A stretch of DNA of 64,000 nucleotides from Devosia sp. Root685 (GCF_001427875.1 NZ_LMHK01000001.1:1400391-1464390), one strand, 5' to 3'; positions 8,940-18,748 are shown, counted from the stretch's first letter. Translations and numbers: made by a program. The notes: generated by a model not told the origin, from the sequence alone.

Positions 8940-10391
8940 CTATTTCTTATCGGCGTAGGGGTTTTTCCCGCCGCGCAGCCACAGGCGAATGGGCGTTGCG
9001 GGCATGTCAAAACTCTCGCGCAGCCCGTTGATCAGGTAGCGCTGATAGGACATGGGCACGACTTCGGGGCGCGAGGCGAAGACGATGAAGCTCGGCGGCC
9101 TCGTCTTGGCCTGGGTCATATAGCGCATCTTGAGGCGGCGGCCGGAGACGGCGGGAGCGGGATGGCTCTCGGTCATGGCGGCGAGCCAGCGATTGAGCTT
9201 GGCGGTCGAAATGTGGGAATTCCAGACGCGCTCGACCTGGAAGATCGCCTGCATCAGCTTGTCGATATTGCGGCCGGTGAGGCCCGACAGGGTGACCAGC
9301 GGAATGCCGCGCACCTGCGGCAGGAGCCGCTCGCATTCTGCGCGCAGCTCGGCAAGCTTGGCGTTCTTGTCTTCGATCAGGTCCCATTTGTTGAGGGCGA
9401 TGACCATGGCGCGGCCTTCGCGCTCGACGAGATCGGCAAGAGCCAGATCCTGTTTTTCGAAGGGAATGGTCGCATCGAGCAGCAGCACGACGACTTCGGC
9501 ATATTGGATGGAGCGCAGGCTATCGCCGACGGCCAGCTTTTCGAGCTTTTCGTGGACGCGCGAGCGGCGGCGGATGCCGGCCGTGTCGACGAGATTGATC
9601 ACGCGGCCTTCCCATTCCCAGGGAACGAGAATGGAATCGCGGGTGATGCCGGCTTCGGGGCCGACGAGCACGCGGTCTTCGCCGACCATGCGATTGACAA
9701 GGGTCGACTTGCCCGCATTGGGGCGACCGATAATGGCGACGTTGAGATAACGGCGCGGATTCCAGCGCAGCGTCGCCTCGTCGCCCTCGCCTTCGAGCAT
9801 GTCGGGGGTGATATCGACATCGACCTCGGGCAATTCGTCGAGATCGCCTGATGCTTCCGCCTCGGAGGCGGCCTGGGCTGCCTGCTTTGCTTCGGCCACA
9901 TCGATGGCGGCAGAAACGATGGAATAGAGTTCGGAAAGGCCGAGGCCGTGTTCGGCCGAAAGGGCTATTGGTTCACCAAAGCCGAGCTTGAAGGCTTCGA
10001 CGAGGCCGTGTTCGGCGGCCTTGCTTTCGGCTTTGTTGCCGACGAGGTGGACGTCCTTGCCCGCCTTGCGCAGGACCTGGGCAAAGCGCTGGTCGAGCGG
10101 CACAACGCCGGCGCGGGCATCGATCATGAAGAGGATCACGTCGGCTTCGCGGATCGCCAGCTCGGTCTGCTGGCGCATGCGGTCTTCGAGGCTGCCGTCG
10201 GTGACATCCTCGTAACCGGCCGTGTCGAGCACGCGGAAGGTCAGATCGGCAATATGGCCCTCGGCCTCGCGGCGGTCGCGCGTGACGCCGGGCGTGTCAT
10301 CGACGAGCGCGATCTTGCGGCCGACGAGACGGTTGAAAAGGGTCGACTTGCCGACATTGGGGCGACCGACAATGGCTACTGTGACCGTCAT
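8940..10391 (-). CDS. der: Ribosome biogenesis GTPase Der (EngA)
   Basis: Der is a double-GTPase needed for 50S subunit maturation. Two G domains are visible. The first starts at residue 7 with GRPNVGKST, then DDTPGVTRD, DTAGYED and NKAE. The second starts with GRPNAGKST, followed by DTAGIRRR and NKWD. A C-terminal KH-like domain ends the 483-residue protein. An acidic linker (EASGDLDELPEVDVD) separates the G domains. It lies 24 bases downstream of the YfgM-like gene, an order also found in enterobacteria, although there bamB sits between them. Confidence 0.97.
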   Translation of the reverse strand: MTVTVAIVGRPNVGKSTLFNRLVGRKIALVDDTPGVTRDRREAEGHIADLTFRVLDTAGYEDVTDGSLEDRMRQQTELAIREADVILFMIDARAGVVPLDQRFAQVLRKAGKDVHLVGNKAESKAAEHGLVEAFKLGFGEPIALSAEHGLGLSELYSIVSAAIDVAEAKQAAQAASEAEASGDLDELPEVDVDITPDMLEGEGDEATLRWNPRRYLNVAIIGRPNAGKSTLVNRMVGEDRVLVGPEAGITRDSILVPWEWEGRVINLVDTAGIRRRSRVHEKLEKLAVGDSLRSIQYAEVVVLLLDATIPFEKQDLALADLVEREGRAMVIALNKWDLIEDKNAKLAELRAECERLLPQVRGIPLVTLSGLTGRNIDKLMQAIFQVERVWNSHISTAKLNRWLAAMTESHPAPAVSGRRLKMRYMTQAKTRPPSFIVFASRPEVVPMSYQRYLINGLRESFDMPATPIRLWLRGGKNPYADKK

Positions 10392-10415
10392 GGTCGCTCC
10401 CGAGCTGGTTCTATT

Positions 10416-11168
10416 TTACTGCGCTGCGGGCGCAGGCGTCGCCTCGTCACCATCGACGATGGTCTCGATGGCATCGGCGGCGACTTCGGCGTCGGAGGTG
10501 GTGTCTTCGGCAATCAGGCCGGCCGAGGTCATCTGGGCGATGTAATAGGCCACGCGATTGCGAATGCCATCCTGGGCCAGGGGATCGTTGAGCACAGCTT
10601 CAAAGCTCGCCTTGGCGGCGGTTGCATCGCCGGCCTTGAACTGAGCCAGGCCGATCAATTCGCGGGCAACGCGGCGCATTGGATTGTCATCCATTGCAAT
10701 GGTGCCGATGCGAGCTTCGACATCGGCGAGGGTGCCGGTATCGACGAGAATGGTGGCGGCCTGCAGCAGAGCCAGTTCGCGCAGGCGCACATTAGACTGG
10801 TCATTGGCGAGCGCATCATAGGCAGCAACAGCACCGGCCGTGTCGCCGGACTTGGCAAGCAGCGAAGCCTTGGCGAATTCGGCGAGGACCGGATAGCCGC
10901 CCGAACCATTGGCGGCGAGCGTATCGAGCTCGGCCTGGGCGGCGGCAAGGTCGTCCTTATTGGCGCTGGCGAGGGCTGTGTAGAGCTCCTCGGACGAGCG
11001 GGCTGACTGGCTGTTGGTGTACCAGGCCCAGCCTTCGTTGACCGCGACGACGGCAACAATGGCTACGGCCGCGCCGATGACGAAGGGCGCAATACGGCGC
11101 CAAAGCGCCCGCATGCGATCGGAGCGGAGCTCCTCGTCAACTTCACGGAAAATATTGTCCTCGGCCAT
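10416..11168 (-). CDS. YfgM-like tetratricopeptide membrane protein
   Basis: A 250-residue protein with one N-terminal transmembrane helix (about residues 26-45, FVIGAAVAIVAVVAVNEG) and a large periplasmic alanine-rich helical domain of TPR type. This is the layout of YfgM (TPR_21/DUF2133), which in E. coli associates with the SecYEG translocon and periplasmic chaperones. The ATG at 11168 gives the family N-terminus MAEDNIFREVDEELRSD; 33 upstream codons of open frame are not family-like. It is probably cotranscribed with der. Function is by family, with no catalytic residues to check. Confidence 0.85.
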   Translation of the reverse strand: MAEDNIFREVDEELRSDRMRALWRRIAPFVIGAAVAIVAVVAVNEGWAWYTNSQSARSSEELYTALASANKDDLAAAQAELDTLAANGSGGYPVLAEFAKASLLAKSGDTAGAVAAYDALANDQSNVRLRELALLQAATILVDTGTLADVEARIGTIAMDDNPMRRVARELIGLAQFKAGDATAAKASFEAVLNDPLAQDGIRNRVAYYIAQMTSAGLIAEDTTSDAEVAADAIETIVDGDEATPAPAAQ

Positions 11169-11328
11169 GGCGGTCTCTGGTCTCAAGCAAATCCGGGGCA
11201 CGTTTATCACGCTGCCCCCGGAATGCAAATTGCACGGCGCAAAACCGAGGTTATTAACCGCTGTCATGGCATTAATGTCTGTATGTGCCGCGGATGGGCT
11301 AGATTGCAGCCGTGGCAGAGGCCTTCAA

Positions 11329-12462
11329 ATGAGTGCCAGGCGCGACCAGAGCATCGATATGTTTCGCGGGATCGCCATCCTGCTCGTCGTGCTGTTTCAT
11401 TTTACCGCCCGCCTGCCCGCCTATGCGCTCAACATCACCGAGGGCGCGCCATGGCCGGTGTTTTTTGGCTGGGTCGGGGTCTATTTCTTCTTCATCATCT
11501 CGGGCTACTGCATTTTCATGACGCTGGAGCGCTCGGCGACGGTGGGCGTGTTTCTGGCGCGGCGCATATCGCGGATTTATCCCGCTTTCGTCGCGGCCGT
11601 TCTCATTCTCTTCGTCTTCGGGCTCGTCGCCTATATTCCGTCGGTTCCGGAAGCAAAGTTCCATGTGATCCCGCCGAACCTGCTCGATGTGGTGATGAAC
11701 CTGTTTTTCATCGGCGAGATCGGGGAATGGGTCGATGGCTCGTTCTGGTCGATTGCGGTCGAGGTGAAATTTTATCTGCTCGTGGCGCTGCTGGCGGGCA
11801 TTTTTCATGACCGGGTGCGGTTTACGCAGGTTTTCGCTGGGCTGGCGCTGGTGATGGCGCCGATCTGGGCGGTCTCAACGCTGTTTTCCGATTTCGGCAG
11901 CGGGCCGGTGACACCGCAATCGCTGCTGAAATTTCTCGCCATCGCGCCCTATCTCAGCTTTTTTGCCGTCGGCATTCTGGGGCGGCAGTTCGAGGCGGGT
12001 ACGCCGGGCACGGGCAGGCTATTGGGCGCCAATGTCGTTGTTTCGACCCTTGTAGTGTGGATTGAAGCCTATTCGTTCGAACTGCATGACGGCTGGCTGA
12101 CCGCAACAGTCTGTGCGCTGGCCTATCTGGTGCTGGTGGCGCTGTTCCTGCGCTTCGTGCGCGGCAAGCCCATGCCGTCGGTGCCGGGACTATCGTTCGG
12201 CATCGCCCAGATCGGGCTTCTGAGCTTTTCCTGGTACCTGATCCACGAGAATGTCGGGATCAGTCTGCTGACCCTGCTCGACCTCTATATGCCGGCGCAG
12301 GTGGCGCTATGGGTGACCATCGCCTCCACCTTCATCATGGCCCTGGTCTTCGCCAATCTCTTCGAATGGCGCTTCCGCAAGCCGGTGGAAGCCGCCGCCA
12401 TGGCCCTGCTCGGCTGGCTGCATCGCCTAGTGGCGCCGGTCCTGCCAAAGCCCATTCCCTAA
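11329..12462 (+). CDS. Acyltransferase 3 family membrane protein
   Basis: An OafA/Acyltransferase_3-type integral membrane protein of 377 residues with about ten hydrophobic segments, which probably moves acyl groups onto a surface polysaccharide or lipid. It shows the family opening R-D-Q-S-I-D-M-F-R-G-IAIL, the LFHFTAR region with the histidine of the R/H active-site motif, and FWSIAVEVKFY, a family signature. The ATG at 11329 is chosen because upstream codons lie over the promoter region of the divergent yfgM-like gene. The 3' end abuts the convergent RNA-ligase gene with no gap. Confidence 0.88.
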   Translation: MSARRDQSIDMFRGIAILLVVLFHFTARLPAYALNITEGAPWPVFFGWVGVYFFFIISGYCIFMTLERSATVGVFLARRISRIYPAFVAAVLILFVFGLVAYIPSVPEAKFHVIPPNLLDVVMNLFFIGEIGEWVDGSFWSIAVEVKFYLLVALLAGIFHDRVRFTQVFAGLALVMAPIWAVSTLFSDFGSGPVTPQSLLKFLAIAPYLSFFAVGILGRQFEAGTPGTGRLLGANVVVSTLVVWIEAYSFELHDGWLTATVCALAYLVLVALFLRFVRGKPMPSVPGLSFGIAQIGLLSFSWYLIHENVGISLLTLLDLYMPAQVALWVTIASTFIMALVFANLFEWRFRKPVEAAAMALLGWLHRLVAPVLPKPIP

Positions 12463-13110
12463 TCACAGCTTGAGCGGCCAGGAGGCCAGATAATCAGGCC
12501 GCATCGTGCCCGTCGCGGTATGCACCAGACAGAACCGGTCGATATGCAGGCGAAGCGGGCGCGGCAAAGTCCGCGTCGGCAACCGCCCCGGCGCATAAAA
12601 GAGCGTAATATGCGGATTGAAGGCGCTGCGGCCCGTACGCATGCCGGCCTCCTGCATTCGGCGCCGCAGGTCTTCATAGAGCGCCAGAGCCTCGCGGGGC
12701 AGGTCGGAACAGCACAGCACGGTCGGCGCGGGGCCGCGCCGCGCCTGCTCGCGTCCGCCGTCCCAGGTCTGGACCCGATCGAAAACCAGATCGAAGGGCG
12801 GGCGACGGACGGCTTCCCCAATCATCAGCGCCTCCTCGGTCTCTTCCGGCGCCAATTGTTGGCCCCGCTGCAGGCCATTGAGCGAAATGTGCAGCCGGGC
12901 GGCGGCAACGATGCGCCGCGCGAACTGGCCGCGCGCCAGGTCCCGAGCATAACGTTCGATCCGGACCGCAATGTCCGGCGGCGGGTAAAGCGCAAAATAG
13001 GTTCGGTGCTCGACGGGGCTCGGCGTCGCGCCGAACAGATCGGGTTCTTCCATGACTGCCACCATGTTCATGTTTTGTTCACTCAACCACAGGAGCGGAT
13101 CGGGAGTCAA
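12463..13110 (-). CDS. 2'-5' RNA ligase / phosphoesterase family protein
   Basis: A 215-residue member of the 2H phosphoesterase superfamily (LigT/ThpR type). The two HxT/S motifs that form the active site are seen as LHISLNGL in the middle and NPHITLFY towards the C-terminus. Members act on 2'-5' linkages or cyclic phosphates of RNA; the physiological substrate here is unknown. Methionines at positions 14, 16 and 20 are alternative starts. The stop codon touches the stop of the convergent acyltransferase gene. Confidence 0.88.
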   Translation of the reverse strand: MTPDPLLWLSEQNMNMVAVMEEPDLFGATPSPVEHRTYFALYPPPDIAVRIERYARDLARGQFARRIVAAARLHISLNGLQRGQQLAPEETEEALMIGEAVRRPPFDLVFDRVQTWDGGREQARRGPAPTVLCCSDLPREALALYEDLRRRMQEAGMRTGRSAFNPHITLFYAPGRLPTRTLPRPLRLHIDRFCLVHTATGTMRPDYLASWPLKL

Positions 13111-13232
13111 TCGCGGCCGAGACGCGTGGTGAATTTGTGAGCGAAGGAACAGTTAGGGAAGGCTTTGGGTCGGGATTGCCAACAGCCTGCGGCTCACCTA
13201 ATTTTCCGGCCATGATTGTGGGGATCCTCTAG

Positions 13233-13250
13233 GCGTCTTGCTTGAGACGC
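13233..13250. other. Small hairpin in a 220-base gap
   Basis: The gap 13111-13331 between the divergent RNA-ligase and GNAT genes holds no gene I can support. A 6-base hairpin (GCGTCT...AGACGC) is the only structure seen. Promoters for both genes should lie here, but none is convincing. Confidence 0.3.
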
Positions 13251-13331
13251 GTGATCGCAGCCTGTCCGTATTGCGTGATCCGCGATGCGGCGCTGGTTTG
13301 CGCATTTGGGCTTTCATAGAGGTTCACTACA

Positions 13332-13826
13332 TTGAAAATCAGAGCAGAGCGAGCGGCCGACGTCGCCGCCATCAGCACGACCACCACCGCAGCATTCAAG
13401 ACCGCGCCCTATAGCAGCGGGACCGAGGCGCGCATCATTGAAAATCTCAGGGCAGCTCAGGCGCTGACCCTGTCCCTCGTTGCCGTCGATCAGGACGACA
13501 TCGTCGGCCATGCGGCATTCTCGCCCGTGAGCTTTCCCGGCGCAAAGGGCGACTGGTATGGCCTTGGACCGGTCTCCGTCCGTCCGGACAGGCAGAGCCG
13601 AGGAATCGGCAAGTTGCTCATCGCGGCCGGGCTCGACCAACTCCGGTCACTGGGGGCCACGGGTTGCGTTGTCCTGGGCGATCCCGATTATTACGGCCGG
13701 TTCGGTTTCGAGAGCGATCCTGACCTGACCTATGGCGGCGCGCCATCGCCCTATTTTCAGCGCCTGATCTTCGCGGGCCCGCTTGCCAAAGGCGACGTCA
13801 CCTTTCACGCTGCATTCGGGGCCTAG
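13332..13826 (+). CDS. GNAT family N-acetyltransferase (YhbS-like)
   Basis: A 164-residue acetyltransferase of the GNAT fold, close in pattern to E. coli YhbS. The acetyl-CoA loop is seen as GPVSVRPDRQSRGIGKLL (Q/RxxGxG/A). YYGRFGF is a recurrent YhbS-subgroup motif. The start is a TTG at 13332 with AGAGG about 10 bases upstream; no ATG is available near the conserved first strand. The acceptor substrate is unknown. It is a single gene, bounded by a terminator shared with guaA. Confidence 0.88.
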   Translation: MKIRAERAADVAAISTTTTAAFKTAPYSSGTEARIIENLRAAQALTLSLVAVDQDDIVGHAAFSPVSFPGAKGDWYGLGPVSVRPDRQSRGIGKLLIAAGLDQLRSLGATGCVVLGDPDYYGRFGFESDPDLTYGGAPSPYFQRLIFAGPLAKGDVTFHAAFGA

Positions 13827-13834
13827 ATAAAGCG

Positions 13835-13859
13835 AAGGCGGTCCAATCCGGACCGCCTT
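13835..13859. terminator. Terminator between convergent GNAT gene and guaA
   Basis: Arms AAGGCGGTCC (13835-13844) and GGACCGCCTT (13850-13859) form a 10-base stem with a 5-base loop and short T-tracts on both strands. Confidence 0.8.
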
Positions 13860-13885
13860 TCATCGTCTCTAGGCGCCGCAGGAGG

Positions 13886-15457
13886 TCATTCCCACTCGAT
13901 CGTGCCCGGGGGTTTGCTGGTCACATCATAAACCACGCGGTTGATGCCGCGGACTTCGTTGATGATGCGGGTAGCGGTACGCCCAAGGAAGTTCATGTCG
14001 AACTGGTAGAAATCGGCGGTCATGCCATCGACCGAGGTCACGGCGCGGAGGGCGCAGACGAATTCGTAGGTGCGGCCATCGCCCATGACGCCGACGGTCT
14101 GGACCGGGAGAAGAACGGCGAAAGCCTGCCAGATCTTGTCGTATTGGCCCGACTTGCGGATTTCATCGAGATAGATGGCGTCGGCCTGACGGAGGATGTC
14201 GAGCTTTTCGGGCGTGATGCCGCCGGGGCAGCGGATGGCAAGGCCCGGGCCCGGGAAGGGGTGGCGACCGATGAAGCTGTCGGGGATACCGAGTTCGCGG
14301 CCGAGGACGCGGACTTCGTCCTTGAACAGTTCGCGCAGCGGCTCGACGAGCTGCATGTTCATGCGCTCGGGGAGACCGCCGACATTGTGGTGGCTCTTGA
14401 TGGTGACCGAGGGGCCGCCGGTGAAGGACACGCTTTCGATGACGTCGGGATAGAGCGTACCCTGGGCGAGGAACTGCGCGCCGCCGAGTTTCTTGGCTTC
14501 TTCCTCGAACACTTCGATGAAGAGGCGGCCGATGATCTTGCGCTTGGTTTCGGGGTCGGACTGACCTTCGAGTTCACCGAGGAACAGCTTTGCCGCGTCC
14601 ACGTGGACCAGTGGGATATTGTACTGGTCGCGGAACATGGTGAGGACCTGTTCGGTCTCGTTGAGGCGCATCAGGCCGTGATCGACATAAATGCAGGTGA
14701 GCTGGTCACCGATGGCTTCATGGATCAAGACGGCCGCGACGGAGGAGTCGACGCCGCCGGAGAGGCCGCAGATAACCTTGCCCGTGCCGACCTGGGCGCG
14801 GATCTTTTCGATCATCTTCTGGCGATAGGCGGACATGCTCCAGTTCGACTGCAAGCCGACGACCTTGTGCACGAAATTGGCCAGGAGCTTGCCACCATCG
14901 GGCGTGTGCACCACTTCGGGGTGGAACATGGTCGTATAGCGTTTTTTGGATTCGTCGCCGGCAATGGCAAAGGGCGCATTGGGTGATGTTGCCATCACCT
15001 TGAAGCCCTCGGGTAATTCCGTCACGCGGTCGCCATGACTCATCCAGACCGGATATTTGCCACCAACTTCCCAGACGCCATCATAAAGGGCGCTCGGCTC
15101 AAGCACTTCGACATCGGCGCGGCCGAACTCGCGGTGATGACCACCTTCGACCTTGCCGCCAAGTTGCAGGCAGAAGGTCTGCTGACCGTAACAGATGGCA
15201 AGGATCGGCAGGCCGGAATCGATGATTGACTGTGGAGCGCGCGGGCTGCCCTCGTCGGTGACAGAGGCGGGGCCACCCGAGAAGACTACGCCTTTAGGCT
15301 GTAGGGCCGCAAAGGCCTCTTCCGCCTTGTTGAAGGGATGGATTTCGCAATAGACACCGGTTTCGCGAATGCGTCGTGCAATGAGCTGCGTGACCTGCGA
15401 GCCGAAGTCGACAATCAGGATGGTGTCTTGGGCGGGGGCGGTGTCTGGGTGCGTCAT
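13886..15457 (-). CDS. guaA: GMP synthase (glutamine-hydrolysing)
   Basis: GuaA aminates XMP to GMP using glutamine and ATP, the last step of guanylate synthesis. The 523 residues contain a class I glutaminase domain with the nucleophile in ILAICYGQQ, the ATP pyrophosphatase loop SGGVDSS near residue 235, and the C-terminal dimerisation domain ending in KPPGTIEWE, a hallmark of the family. guaB lies 4 kb away on the same strand, but five other genes intervene, so they are not one operon. Confidence 0.97.
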   Translation of the reverse strand: MTHPDTAPAQDTILIVDFGSQVTQLIARRIRETGVYCEIHPFNKAEEAFAALQPKGVVFSGGPASVTDEGSPRAPQSIIDSGLPILAICYGQQTFCLQLGGKVEGGHHREFGRADVEVLEPSALYDGVWEVGGKYPVWMSHGDRVTELPEGFKVMATSPNAPFAIAGDESKKRYTTMFHPEVVHTPDGGKLLANFVHKVVGLQSNWSMSAYRQKMIEKIRAQVGTGKVICGLSGGVDSSVAAVLIHEAIGDQLTCIYVDHGLMRLNETEQVLTMFRDQYNIPLVHVDAAKLFLGELEGQSDPETKRKIIGRLFIEVFEEEAKKLGGAQFLAQGTLYPDVIESVSFTGGPSVTIKSHHNVGGLPERMNMQLVEPLRELFKDEVRVLGRELGIPDSFIGRHPFPGPGLAIRCPGGITPEKLDILRQADAIYLDEIRKSGQYDKIWQAFAVLLPVQTVGVMGDGRTYEFVCALRAVTSVDGMTADFYQFDMNFLGRTATRIINEVRGINRVVYDVTSKPPGTIEWE

Positions 15458-15607
15458 GGCGAGGCTTTAGCGCCAGCTAAAAGATTCCGCAAGCGCTGGT
15501 GCTGCAAGGCTGGACTGACGCTGCAGCAAACGACACAACGACGCTCCGCGGGATCGACCAGCGCGATGAGGCGTTAGGGCGGAGAGACCGGTTTTGGGAC
15601 GTAGTCG

Positions 15608-16831
15608 ATGACCAATGACAACCGATTGCTCTGTGCGGACTTTTTGCGCGCGACCGCCTGCCTTGGCGTGCTGCTGCATCACCTTGCCTTTCGCATGGAC
15701 ATGAATGCGGTGCCCGACGCTGCGGAGCCGGTACTGCGGTTTCTGGTCTATGGCAGCTTTGGCGTGACGGTATTTTTTGTGCTGAGCGGCTTTCTGCTGG
15801 CACGGCCGTTCTGGCTGGCGCTCGATGCGGGCAAACCCATGCCGTCGCTGAGGACCTATGCACTGCGGCGGCTGGCGCGGATCGTGCCGGGGTTTTGGCT
15901 GGCGCTGGTGGTGAGCCTAGTGCTCGACCTGTGGCTGGGCGGAAAATTGCTCGATGGCGAGCGGATCATTCGTTTTGTCGCCGGGCTACTTCTGGTGAGC
16001 GACTGGCATTGGGTGACGCTGTTTCCGGTCGATAATAATGGGCCGCTGTGGTCTATCGGATTTGAGGTGACGGCCTATCTGCTTATGCCGCTGGGCATGG
16101 CGGCGGTATTTGCGCTCAGGGCGCGGCAATGGCCGGCGCGGCTGGCCTGGCTGGGTGTGATCGCCGTCGCGCTCCTCGTGCATGTCATGGTGGTGCAATG
16201 GGCGCCGATCGACGAGGTGGAGCGCGGCTGGAACCATGGGCTCGTGGGTGGCGCCAAGGCATGGATGCCGCGGTTTAATCCCATCGGGTTTTTCGCGATT
16301 TTCGCCGTGGGATCGCTGGCTGCCGGGGTGCAGGTGCTGATCCAGAACCGGCGCGGGATTGGCATGGACGTCATTGGTGGCCTAGCCGTGCTGGCGACGG
16401 CGCTCATCATGGCGCTCAATATCGGCGGGTTGACGGAAGGCTTTGGCTGGCTCGGCATTCCCTATGCCTTTCCGGTCATGCCGCTGGCAGTCGGCATTGC
16501 GCTCGCCACCCTGCCCTCTTCGCTCTATCTCGGGCGGCTGCTCGACAACGCCCTGGCGCGGTTCATCGCGCGCATCTCGTTCGGCATTTATGTCTGGCAC
16601 TTCGTGATCATGTGGCTAATCGAGAAGCTTGCACGCGGCTCGTTTCGCACCTCAGGCGCCGATGGCTGGGCGACATGGTTACAGACAAGCGGGATGGTCT
16701 TGGTGATCACGACGGTCGTCGCGACGCTGAGTTTTTATCTGCTGGAGCAGCCGATGGTCCGCTGGGCGCGAAAATTCGAGCGGACCGGCAGGAAAGAGGG
16801 CGAACCTGCCGGCGCCAAAGCGATCAGTTGA
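15608..16831 (+). CDS. Acyltransferase 3 family membrane protein
   Basis: A second OafA-like membrane acyltransferase of 407 residues, distinct from the one at 11329. The opening RLLCADFLRATACLGVLLHHL holds the active-site histidines, FGVTVFFVLSGFLLARPF is the usual second segment, and LWSIGFEVTAYL corresponds to the W-S-l-s-v-E signature. About ten membrane helices are expected, with a basic C-terminal tail. It is divergent from guaA and overlaps the convergent tspO gene by 8 bases. The acceptor is unknown. Confidence 0.88.
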   Translation: MTNDNRLLCADFLRATACLGVLLHHLAFRMDMNAVPDAAEPVLRFLVYGSFGVTVFFVLSGFLLARPFWLALDAGKPMPSLRTYALRRLARIVPGFWLALVVSLVLDLWLGGKLLDGERIIRFVAGLLLVSDWHWVTLFPVDNNGPLWSIGFEVTAYLLMPLGMAAVFALRARQWPARLAWLGVIAVALLVHVMVVQWAPIDEVERGWNHGLVGGAKAWMPRFNPIGFFAIFAVGSLAAGVQVLIQNRRGIGMDVIGGLAVLATALIMALNIGGLTEGFGWLGIPYAFPVMPLAVGIALATLPSSLYLGRLLDNALARFIARISFGIYVWHFVIMWLIEKLARGSFRTSGADGWATWLQTSGMVLVITTVVATLSFYLLEQPMVRWARKFERTGRKEGEPAGAKAIS

Positions 16832-17306
16832 GAATGCCGATCGAAAGATTGAGCAGCGTCGCGAAACTGACCCAGGCGAGGTAAGGCAGGAACAGCAAAG
16901 CGGCGAGGCGATCGCGGTTCCAATTGACGAGAATGAAGCCGACGATGGCGAGCCACATCACAACGATGATGGCGAAGGCAGGCCAGATCATCTGGCCGAT
17001 GAACCAGACCGGCGACCAGGCCCAGTTGAGCGCCATCTGGCCGTACCAGAGTTTAGACGAGGTGCTGGTGGGGCTCTGCATAAAACTGCGCCAGCCGGCG
17101 ATGGCGATCAGCACGTAGAGGCTGAACCAGACGGGTCCAAAGATCCGGTTGGGCGGGTTGAAGGGTGGCTTGTTCAGCGTCTCGTACCAGGTGCCGGGAG
17201 CGGATTGGGTGCCGATCAGGGCACCAACGCCGATGACGACGATAAGGAAGGTCGCGAGGACGATCCAGGAGCGCGGTGTTTGATAGTCGGTGGTGGTGGC
17301 GGACAT
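16824..17306 (-). CDS. tspO: TspO/MBR family membrane protein
   Basis: A 160-residue tryptophan-rich sensory protein homologous to the mitochondrial benzodiazepine receptor, which binds porphyrins. Five membrane helices are visible, with family motifs WYETLNKPPFNPPN, FGPVWFSLYVLIAIAGW and LNWAWSPVWF. The start at 17306 gives the family-like MSATTTDYQTPRSW. Longer open frame upstream runs through the repeat element and is not coding. In Rhodobacter, TspO modulates pigment gene expression in response to oxygen; the role here is unknown. Confidence 0.93.
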   Translation of the reverse strand: MSATTTDYQTPRSWIVLATFLIVVIGVGALIGTQSAPGTWYETLNKPPFNPPNRIFGPVWFSLYVLIAIAGWRSFMQSPTSTSSKLWYGQMALNWAWSPVWFIGQMIWPAFAIIVVMWLAIVGFILVNWNRDRLAALLFLPYLAWVSFATLLNLSIGILN

Positions 17307-17376
17307 GGGTGAGCCCTTTGTTCTTGGACAACTGTTCCTTGAACGAAGGGCGAAGCGCAGTGGTTCACTCAGTCGC

Positions 17377-17447
17377 GGCGTCATTCCCGCGAAAGCGGGA
17401 ATCTTGTGGCGCTGAGTAGGGATTCCCGCTTTCGCGGGAATGACGCC
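17377..17447. repeat. Interspersed repeat family B, perfect inverted pair
   Basis: Two 27-base arms (17377-17403 and 17421-17447) are perfect reverse complements, each containing TCATTCCCGCGAAAGCGGGA or its complement, with a 17-base spacer. Each arm is itself palindromic (CCCGC...GCGGG). Related copies occur at 24168-24241 and 63801-63824. It sits between tspO and the RsmB-like gene and may also act as a terminator or mRNA-end stabiliser. Confidence 0.92.
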
Positions 17448-17458
17448 GGGATGGGGAG

Positions 17459-18745
17459 CTACGCCTTGCGGATCAGGTGGCAGTAGAAACCGTCCGTGCC
17501 CGTACGGTGCGGCGTCAGGAGGATGCCACCGCCTGACGTGGCGAGGCCCGCCGGCAGATCGGTGACCAGCGTGCTGCGCCAGGCTTTTGCGATATCGACG
17601 CTCGAGAGTTCGGGATGCGCGGAGAGGAGCGCGGCGATCTGGTCGTCGTTTTCTTCCGGAAGGATGGAGCAGGTGATGTAGACCAGCACACCGCCGGGTT
17701 TGACGTAGCGCACCGCTTCTTCGAGGATGGCAGCCTGGTCGGCCTGGCGCTGGGCCAGAAGTTCGGGCGTAAGCTTCCACTTGGTGTCGGGGCGGCGCCG
17801 CCAAGTGCCGGTGCCGGTGCAGGGCGCGTCGATGACGACGCGGTCCATTTTGCTCACGAGATCGTCGAGGGCGCCGGGATGGGGCGCACGAACCTGGGCG
17901 TTGCGGACGCCATTGCGCTTCAGGCGATCATAGATCGGCGCAAGGCGATTGCGGTCGCTGTCATAGGCAAAAATCTGGCCCTTGTTGCCCATGGTCGAGG
18001 CGAGCGCCAGCGTCTTGCCCCCTGCCCCGGCGCAAAGATCGAGCACCTGTTCGCCCGGCTGGGCGCCGGCAAGGGCAGATACCATCTGGCTGCCCTGATC
18101 CTGCACCTCGAACCAGCCTTTGAGATAACCCTCGTCGGTCGTGACATTGGGCGTGCGGGCATCGCGCGGGCCGGCGGGCATGGAAAAGCCCATGAGGGCG
18201 TAGGCCGTCGGCTCGGGCGAGAAGCGGGCCAGCGATTTGGCCACTTTCTCCGGCGTTGCCTTAAGGGCATTGACGCGCAGATCGAGCGAGGGGCGGCCGG
18301 CCATGGCTTGCCCTTCGGCTGCGAGATCGTCGCCAAAGGCGCGCTTGAGCGAGGGCAGCAGCCATTCCGGTGCGTCTGATTGGGTGGCCTCGTCGGCGGC
18401 GTCGAGGCTGGCGGTTGCGCCCGCAATTTCTTCGGCGCTCAGCGCTTCGGGGGCGTGGCTATCTGCGGCGAAGGCGGCGTTGAGCGCTTCGGGCGCCTCG
18501 TTCCAGTCGCGCAGCACGGCGGCGAGAACGAGGGCGCGCGGCGTGTCGGCGCCCATGGCAAAGGCATAGGACGAGCGGCGGCGCACCGCGTCGTAGACGA
18601 GATTGCCGATGGCGGCGCGATCGCCCGCCCCGGCAAAGCGATTGTTGAGCCCCCAGGCCTTCAGCGCCTCGGAAACCGGCCGCTTGCGGTTTTCGACATC
18701 GGACAGGACTTCAATGGCGGCGGCGATACGGCCGGGCAGGCGCAT
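17459..18745 (-). CDS. RsmB/NOP family RNA m5C methyltransferase
   Basis: A SAM-dependent RNA cytosine-C5 methyltransferase of 428 residues, RsmB-like. The N-terminal part is NusB-like, helical and alanine-rich (about residues 1-150). The methyltransferase core has LDLCAGAGGKTLALAS for SAM binding, DAPCTGTGTWRRRPD with one catalytic cysteine and YITCSILPEEN with the other. Whether it methylates 16S C967 (RsmB) or another site is not decidable here. It begins 3 bases after the MAPEG gene and is likely cotranscribed with it. Confidence 0.92.
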   Translation of the reverse strand: MRLPGRIAAAIEVLSDVENRKRPVSEALKAWGLNNRFAGAGDRAAIGNLVYDAVRRRSSYAFAMGADTPRALVLAAVLRDWNEAPEALNAAFAADSHAPEALSAEEIAGATASLDAADEATQSDAPEWLLPSLKRAFGDDLAAEGQAMAGRPSLDLRVNALKATPEKVAKSLARFSPEPTAYALMGFSMPAGPRDARTPNVTTDEGYLKGWFEVQDQGSQMVSALAGAQPGEQVLDLCAGAGGKTLALASTMGNKGQIFAYDSDRNRLAPIYDRLKRNGVRNAQVRAPHPGALDDLVSKMDRVVIDAPCTGTGTWRRRPDTKWKLTPELLAQRQADQAAILEEAVRYVKPGGVLVYITCSILPEENDDQIAALLSAHPELSSVDIAKAWRSTLVTDLPAGLATSGGGILLTPHRTGTDGFYCHLIRKA

Positions 18746-18748
18746 GGA

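Noticed and set aside
10392..10415. Missing bamB between the yfgM-like gene and der
   Set aside because: In E. coli bamB lies between them, but in Rhizobiales a direct neighbourhood is plausible; the gap of 24 bases shows no remnant, so I do not claim a loss.
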